Assembly (NCBI GenBank): GCA_034520365.1 | Contig: JAXHNP010000006.1 | Location: forward strand, 1,109,001 to 1,173,000 | DNA: 64,000 nt | Direction of reading: 5' to 3' | DNA from: Desulfobacterales bacterium | Lineage (GTDB): Bacteria; Desulfobacterota; Desulfobacteria; Desulfobacterales; Desulfosalsimonadaceae | In this document: positions 59,913 through 64,000 of the stretch, piece after piece | Layout of the letters: the number at the start of each line of letters is the position of its first letter | Position numbering within the stretch: the first letter of the stretch is position 1 | Notes under the pieces: model-generated | Told to the model about the DNA's origin: nothing | Database searches by the model: none | What the model saw: the letters and a program-made list of their open reading frames with translations, nothing else | Made by a program: the position numbers and the translations under genes

Positions 59913-60545
59913 ATGGAGTTTCGGGATGTTGTCTACGGTCGGCGGGCGGTGAATTTTTTTGATCCGGACAAGGATGTGCCGGCGGAGCTTTTGCGGGAAA
60001 TGGTTGAATTGGCTGCTCAGGCGCCCTCGGGCTTCAATCTGCAGCCGTGGAGCTTGATGGTGCTCCGGGATAAAGAAGAAAAGCTGCGGCTTCAGCAGCA
60101 TGCATGGAACCAGCCCAAGGTCAGCGAGGCCCCTGTGACTTTGATCGTGCTGGCTGATACCGCCGGATGGAAACCGGGGCATCCGTTTGTTGAAAAAAAT
60201 TTCAGCGAGCTGGTAAAGGCCGGCTTGATGGACGAAGGAAAGCGCGGATGGTTTGACGGGGTCTGTGAATCGATTTACGGCGCCTCAGAGGCCCGGCAGG
60301 TGGCCTATGCGTGCAAGAATACCGGGTTTTTTGCCATGGCCCTGATGTTGGCCGCCAAAAGTCTGGGGCTTGACACGCACCCCATGGATGGTTTTGATAT
60401 GGCCAAGGTTCATAAGGAATTCAATATACCGGAAAGTTATTGGATTCCGCTGCTGCTGGCGGTGGGGTATTTCCGGTCGGACAAGACCCTGATACCGCCG
60501 AAATGGCGGAAATCCTACGATGAAATTGTGGTTTCATTCGAATAA
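59913..60545 (+). CDS. Nitroreductase-family FMN oxidoreductase
   Basis: 210 residues. EFRDVVYGRRAVNFFDPDKD, ELAAQAPSGFNLQPWSLMVL, KNTGFFAMALMLAAKSLGLD and GYFRSDKTLIPPKWRKSYDE are the family blocks. Homodimeric FMN enzyme reducing nitro, quinone or related compounds with NAD(P)H; the substrate is not visible. GAAAGGAG precedes ATG 59913 by about 8 bases. The glutaredoxin gene follows at 60574, likely cotranscribed. Confidence 0.9.
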   Translation: MEFRDVVYGRRAVNFFDPDKDVPAELLREMVELAAQAPSGFNLQPWSLMVLRDKEEKLRLQQHAWNQPKVSEAPVTLIVLADTAGWKPGHPFVEKNFSELVKAGLMDEGKRGWFDGVCESIYGASEARQVAYACKNTGFFAMALMLAAKSLGLDTHPMDGFDMAKVHKEFNIPESYWIPLLLAVGYFRSDKTLIPPKWRKSYDEIVVSFE

Positions 60546-60573
60546 ACCGTTAAACGACAAGGAGAAGCGCACG

Positions 60574-60831
60574 ATGACGACACCGGATGTTTATATTTAC
60601 ACGTTAAGCACGTGCAGCCACTGCAAATCGACCAAGAAATTTCTCAATGAATGCAATGTGGAATATGACTTTGTGGATGTGGATCTGCTTGACAGCGAGG
60701 AAAGAAAGGCAATTCTTGAGGATATCAAAAAGTTAAATCCCAAGTGCTCGTTTCCGACTATCAAAATCGGCGATCAGGTTGTCGTCGGGTTCAAGGAAAA
60801 ACAAATCAAGGAGGCCCTCGGCTTATCATGA
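60574..60831 (+). CDS. Glutaredoxin-like protein
   Basis: 85 residues from ATG 60574 with GGAG at about 9 bases upstream. The glutaredoxin fold shows YIYTLSTCSHCKSTKKFLNE, a CSHC active site, VDLLDSEERKAIL and CSFPTIKIGDQVVVG with the cis-Pro. It would exchange electrons with the ferredoxin-thioredoxin-reductase-like protein encoded by the next, overlapping gene (ATGA at 60828). Confidence 0.9.
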   Translation: MTTPDVYIYTLSTCSHCKSTKKFLNECNVEYDFVDVDLLDSEERKAILEDIKKLNPKCSFPTIKIGDQVVVGFKEKQIKEALGLS

Positions 60832-61160
60832 ATGCAGAACAGCTATACGAACAGTTGAGAAAAGTCCAGGAACCCAAGGGTTATTATTTTAACAAGGACA
60901 CAGACCTTGTCATGGATCTGCTGAACTCGCTTTTGGTCAACAAGGAGAGATACGGATACATGGTCTGCCCCTGCCGGCTGGCCGCCGGGGATAAGGAAAA
61001 GGACAAGGACATCATGTGCCCCTGCGTCTACCGTGAACCGGATGTCAAGGAATACGGCTCCTGCTACTGCGGTTTGTATGTATCCAGGGAGTGGAACGCG
61101 GAGAAAATTCCGCATGAATATGTGCCGGAGCGGCGTCCGCCGGAAAAGTTCGAGTTTTAG
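60828..61160 (+). CDS. Ferredoxin:thioredoxin reductase catalytic-chain-like protein
   Basis: 110 residues; ATG 60828 overlaps the glutaredoxin stop. The FTR catalytic pattern is complete: YGYMVCPCRLAAGDKEKDKD, IMCPCVYREPDVKEYGSCYC, GLYVSREW, i.e. CPC, CPC and CYC motifs that hold the 4Fe-4S cluster and the redox disulfide. It would reduce the partner glutaredoxin with ferredoxin electrons, an arrangement typical of anaerobes lacking the plant FTR variable chain. Confidence 0.9.
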   Translation: MNAEQLYEQLRKVQEPKGYYFNKDTDLVMDLLNSLLVNKERYGYMVCPCRLAAGDKEKDKDIMCPCVYREPDVKEYGSCYCGLYVSREWNAEKIPHEYVPERRPPEKFEF

Positions 61161-61172
61161 GGGTTGGCCACC

Positions 61173-62030
61173 GTGAAAGATGTAATACCACTGCAGGCAA
61201 GCATTGATATCGGTGACAGCGAGATCGGCTATCTTTACTACCCGGGCGAGGGCGAGCCCCTGGTCATGCTGCATGCCACGGGCTTTAATCCCTGGCTCTG
61301 GCATCCCATAGCCCGGGCGTTGAGTGGTAAATATCAAATTTACTGCCCGTATTTCTGCGATCATCGGGAGACAGACCCGGAGCAGGGCGGATTCAGCTGG
61401 CTGCTGCTGGCCGAGGATCTGGCGAAATTTTTAAATGCGCTGAGCCTGGATTCCCCTTACCTTGTGGGCCATTCCATGGGCGGGGCGGTGATTACGCTGG
61501 GCTGCGGCAAATTGGGTATCAACGCCCGCCGCATCATTTTGATTGAGCCGATCTTTCTGCCCCGGGAGTTCTATAATATTGAGATCCGGGTGGATGAGCA
61601 TCCTCTGGCCGGCAAGTCCATCAAGCGCAGAAACGGATGGGAGGATACCAAAGAGGCGAGGCAATACCTGCGATCCAAGCCGCTTTTTCAGAACTGGACC
61701 GATGAAATGCTGGAGCTCTATGTCCGGTATGGCATGATAGGCTCGGATGCGGGCGGTCTTGAGCTGGCCTGCCACCCGCGACGGGAGGCGGCGCTTTTCA
61801 TGGGCGGCATGAGCTACAATCCCTGGCCGGTGATGCCGCACGTCATCTGCCCGGTGCTGGTGCTGGAGGGCGAGCATACGGAAAATAAAGGTATAATCGA
61901 TTTTCAAAAGGCGGCGGCCATGTTTGCAAACGGCACCTACCAATTGGTGGAAGACGCGGGCCATTTAATCCCTATGGAAAAACCGGAGCTTACCCTGTCG
62001 ATGATCCGGGATTTTTTTGCCAAAGGCTGA
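61173..62030 (+). CDS. Alpha/beta hydrolase
   Basis: 285 residues from GTG 61173 (TTG at 61164 is an alternative; AGGGG precedes both). PLVMLHATGFNPWLWHPIAR, PYLVGHSMGGAVITLGCGKL (Ser elbow), GEHTENKGIIDF and VEDAGHLIPMEKPELTLSMI give a full catalytic triad. The oxyanion motif HATGFN replaces the common HGxG. Substrate unknown; resembles haloalkane dehalogenase/esterase-type relatives. Spaced 12 bases from the FTR-like gene and probably in the same operon. Confidence 0.85.
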   Translation: MKDVIPLQASIDIGDSEIGYLYYPGEGEPLVMLHATGFNPWLWHPIARALSGKYQIYCPYFCDHRETDPEQGGFSWLLLAEDLAKFLNALSLDSPYLVGHSMGGAVITLGCGKLGINARRIILIEPIFLPREFYNIEIRVDEHPLAGKSIKRRNGWEDTKEARQYLRSKPLFQNWTDEMLELYVRYGMIGSDAGGLELACHPRREAALFMGGMSYNPWPVMPHVICPVLVLEGEHTENKGIIDFQKAAAMFANGTYQLVEDAGHLIPMEKPELTLSMIRDFFAKG

Positions 62031-62061
62031 AGAAAATCTGTCCGGAGGAACGCTCTCACTC

Positions 62062-62628
62062 ATGTCTGCATTTGACAACACAAAAGATCTTAAGGTGCCG
62101 TTCAGCGGCGCTTACTGGGTATTTCCCGATTCGTTTCTGGCCGGATGCCACCCCTGCTTCTATGCCGCAGAGGATTGCGCCGAGCTTCTTTCCCGAATCG
62201 TTGATCACGGCATCCGCCATTTTATAGATTTGACCGAAGCCGAAGAGTGGATTCCGGGCATGAGCGTATTGGCGGATTATTCCGCTAAGCTCACCGAAAT
62301 ATCCGAGGTATTAAATTTAGAGATTCGGTATTCCCGGAAGCCCATCATCGACCGGTCCATACCCATGCGAAACGGCATGGTCCGGATTCTTGATCTCATT
62401 GATGAGTCTATCGCAAACGGCCTCCCGGTCTATGTTCACTGTATGGGCGGCATCGGCAGAACGGGGACGGTGGTGGGCTGTTATCTGGCCCGGCACGGTT
62501 ATGCCGCCGGCCATGATTTGATTGCCCGGATTGCGGAATTAAGGAACCAGATCGATTTTATCGACCTGCCGTCTCCGGAAAGCCGGCCGCAGGTTGAGAT
62601 GGTCGTATCATGGCAAAAAGGCGAGTAA
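62062..62628 (+). CDS. Protein tyrosine/dual-specificity phosphatase-like
   Basis: 188 residues from ATG 62062 (the ORF is open for 15 codons before it). The Cys-phosphatase loop YVHCMGGIGRTGTVVGCYLA has HCX5R with Cys and Arg; a general-acid Asp could be in the preceding KPIIDRSIPM loop. The N-terminal SGAYWVFPDSFLAGCHPCFY is typical of this small bacterial family near hydrolase and CutA genes. Substrate may be phosphotyrosine or a phosphoinositide-like small molecule; not shown by sequence. Confidence 0.82.
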   Translation: MSAFDNTKDLKVPFSGAYWVFPDSFLAGCHPCFYAAEDCAELLSRIVDHGIRHFIDLTEAEEWIPGMSVLADYSAKLTEISEVLNLEIRYSRKPIIDRSIPMRNGMVRILDLIDESIANGLPVYVHCMGGIGRTGTVVGCYLARHGYAAGHDLIARIAELRNQIDFIDLPSPESRPQVEMVVSWQKGE

Positions 62629-62642
62629 AAAAGGAGGGTGTA

Positions 62643-62966
62643 ATGGAAGCGATAAACATGGTTTATATGACCGCCGGCAGCAAGGACGAAGCCTTTGCCC
62701 TGGGCAAGGAACTGGTGGCCAATAAACTGGCGGCCTGCGTAAATGTCATCGACAACATGCAGTCGATTTTTGAATGGGAGGGCGAAGTCCAGCATGATAC
62801 AGAAGTCGTGCTGATCGCCAAAACCACTGCCGCCCGCACTCCGGAACTGATTGAAATGGTTCAGAACAAGCACAGCTACGACTGCCCCTGCGTGGTCTGC
62901 CTGCCGGTCAGCAACGGCAATCCGGAATTCCTGGAGTGGATCGGCGAATCGGTAAGCCCGGCATAA
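62643..62966 (+). CDS. cutA: Divalent cation tolerance protein CutA
   Basis: 107 residues from ATG 62643, GGAGG 5-9 bases upstream. INMVYMTAGSKDEAFALGKE, LVANKLAACVNVIDNMQSIF, EWEGEVQHDTEVVLIAKTTA, YDCPCVVCLPVSNGNPEFLE are the CutA1 blocks; it is a PII-like trimer. Named for copper tolerance in E. coli; real function is unclear. Its start overlaps the end of the phosphatase gene in another frame. Confidence 0.92.
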   Translation: MEAINMVYMTAGSKDEAFALGKELVANKLAACVNVIDNMQSIFEWEGEVQHDTEVVLIAKTTAARTPELIEMVQNKHSYDCPCVVCLPVSNGNPEFLEWIGESVSPA

Positions 62967-63049
62967 AGGTGGGCGCATCCAGCCTTTTAAGTAACTTCAC
63001 GGATTTTAGGTTTTGGGTATTAGGTATTAGGTTAATGAAATCAAGAATT

Positions 63050-63133
63050 TATGGTCGGCACGGTGGCCGACCCTACGATGGATCGGGTTTTTCCCCATTC
63101 GTAGGGCGGGCCACCGTGCCCGCCTGAAAAATA
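63050..63133. repeat. MITE-core palindrome without ends
   Basis: GGTCGGCACGGTGGCCGACC and GGGCGGGCCACCGTGCCCGCC-like arms (20-base core GGGCGGGCCACCGTGCCCGC) flank CCTACGATGG..TTCGTAGGG. It matches the central hairpin of MITEs B and C, in reverse orientation, but lacks the CACGG ends. Confidence 0.75.
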
Positions 63134-63147
63134 GTACGAATCAGTAG

Positions 63148-63173
63148 GGCGGATAAGCGACAGCGCATCCGCC
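63148..63173. repeat. Short hairpin GGCGGAT...ATCCGCC
   Basis: GGCGGAT / ATCCGCC around AAGCGACAGCGC, the form of common REP-like sequences. Confidence 0.6.
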
Positions 63174-63185
63174 AAATGCCTTTGA

Positions 63186-63260
63186 GTTCACAGTTCACAG
63201 TTCACAGTTCACGGTTCACGGTTCACGGTTCACGGTTCACGGTTCACAGTTCACGGTTCA
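63186..63260. repeat. Heptamer tandem array (GTTCACR)
   Basis: Ten complete 7-bp units alternating GTTCACA and GTTCACG, then a partial unit. Related single units occur at 52486-52510 beside MITE C. Likely variable in copy number between strains. Confidence 0.85.
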
Positions 63261-63471
63261 ATGTTATACAAACCTCAGTGCCTCAGTGCCTTTTTTTACC
63301 AAAGCCACCAAAATTGATCTTGCCAAATTATGATGAAGATCCTATATTTAATGTTTTGAGCTTATGCTTATATCATTCATTTCATGTTTTTTATAAAAGA
63401 TCGACCTTTGGCGGCCCAACAGGATTTTCAGGAAGCCGTCAAGCGGTGTTTTTAAAAGGAGGAAGCAACTC

Positions 63472-64000
63472 ATGTCAATGAATACACTGATTATCGGTGC
63501 GGTTGCGGTCGGTTCCAAGGCGGCCTGCCGATTTAAGCGATTAAAACCGGATGCCAATGTCACCCTGATCGATGCGGATGAATATATTTCCTACGGGGGC
63601 TGCGGCATTCCGTATTATATTTCCGGGGATGTGAGCGATGAAAGTCAGCTGCGCTCCACCAGCTTCCACATGGTACGGGATGAAAAATTCTTTAAAGAAG
63701 ACAAAGGCGTTGATGCCATGCCCGGCACCCGGGCACTTAAAATTGACCGGGAGAACAAGACGGTCCGGATCCGCAAAAAGGACGGAACCGAATCGGACAT
63801 GCCCTACGACAAACTTGTTTTAGGCACCGGCACCCGTCCGAAGAATCTGAATCTTCCCGGCCAGGGCTTAAAGAACATATACCGGGTCGGCAATCTCCAT
63901 GACGCCATGCAGATAAAGGAGATGATCGTCTCCGGTCAGGCGGAAAAGGCGGTGGTGATCGGCGGCGGCTTTATCGGTCTGGAAATGGCGGAAGCCCTTT
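63472..64000 (+). CDS. FAD-dependent pyridine-nucleotide-disulfide oxidoreductase, partial (CoA-disulfide-reductase-like)
   Basis: First 176 codons; the gene runs off the window. AAAGGAGG lies 8 bases before ATG 63472. FAD-binding N-terminus MNTLIIGAVAVGSKAACRFK, active-site Cys in SYGGCGIPYYISG, then YDKLVLGTGTRPKNLNLPG and the start of the NADH-binding domain VVIGGGFIGLEMAEAL. The single-Cys GGCGIPY pattern is that of CoA-disulfide reductase/NADH oxidase/persulfide reductase enzymes. A C-terminal rhodanese domain may follow outside the window. Confidence 0.88.
   Translation, partial: MSMNTLIIGAVAVGSKAACRFKRLKPDANVTLIDADEYISYGGCGIPYYISGDVSDESQLRSTSFHMVRDEKFFKEDKGVDAMPGTRALKIDRENKTVRIRKKDGTESDMPYDKLVLGTGTRPKNLNLPGQGLKNIYRVGNLHDAMQIKEMIVSGQAEKAVVIGGGFIGLEMAEAL

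Larger units (their letters stand above)
62967..63471. other. 505-bp repeat-rich intergenic region
   Basis: Contains, in order, the reverse of the 41731 repeat (63005-63033), a MITE-core palindrome (63050-63133), a short hairpin (63148-63173) and a heptamer tandem array (63186-63260). No gene is supported; small ORFs here are shadows of the repeats. Confidence 0.75.

Noticed and set aside
63186-63260. CRISPR-like array
   Set aside because: Seven-base units without spacers and no cas genes in the window; it is a simple tandem repeat.

Overview
The window reads as a chromosomal segment of an anaerobic, probably sulfate-reducing Desulfobacterota bacterium (Desulfobacterales-like). The evidence is the gene content: a stand-alone CooS carbon monoxide dehydrogenase, FdhD, a glutaredoxin/ferredoxin-thioredoxin reductase-type pair, a HesB-like protein with a Cys-rich tail, a DVU0772-like protein, MetX/MetW, an acyl-CoA dehydrogenase with TetR regulator, and many small palindromic repeats between genes. 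This assignment is inference; there is no rRNA or tRNA gene in the window.

Layout. 1-16 kb holds mostly single metabolic and envelope genes: a partial RND-type exporter, an MFS permease, a Mo-carrier-like protein, a DMT permease, a MuiA-like protein, lactate dehydrogenase with an FeS photolyase, two convergent lipoprotein hydrolases, TetR with acyl-CoA dehydrogenase, and a HesB-like protein. 16-23 kb holds a small mobile element carrying a four-helix-bundle (23S-IVS type) gene, a PAS histidine kinase and LuxR-type regulator, TrmI, GpmA and EgtD. 23.1-26.5 kb is a compact four-gene operon (PTS EIIA, PII-like, two CPA-type antiporters), followed by an amidase lipoprotein.

28-42 kb is an accessory, defence-like island. 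It has a Phd antitoxin with a toxin stump, a DUF234-type ATPase, a conserved gene split by a 1652-bp IS (exact 9-bp target duplication, reading frame restored on excision), a PHP-phosphoesterase/SMC-like ATPase with an AlbA-domain partner, and a 1421-residue SNF2 helicase. The first 162 bp of the SNF2 gene are duplicated 4.7 kb upstream, bracketing the PHP/AlbA cassette, whose outer genes are broken.

41.8-44.2 kb is a minus-strand operon of two small secreted proteins with CX3CH motifs and a DUF3373 outer-membrane barrel. 44.4-64 kb returns to housekeeping: FdhD with a ModF-like ABC protein, MetX/MetW/HsdR_N, CooS, a DUF255 thioredoxin-fold protein, two TIGR04282/TIGR04283-type sugar enzymes, nitroreductases, the Grx/FTR pair, CutA, and a partial CoA-disulfide-reductase-like flavoprotein at the right edge.

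The strongest unexpected signal is a family of elements with about 17-bp ends (CACGGYWAATTTGTTCT) that make about 10-bp target duplications. Three full copies are empty, about 146-153-bp MITEs. One is a 565-bp unit at 16026-16590 that carries the four-helix-bundle gene between a perfect 10-bp duplication. Two other dispersed repeat families (CAATGCCATTAAC ends; GGCTTCGCAAAAAGTC ends) are also present.
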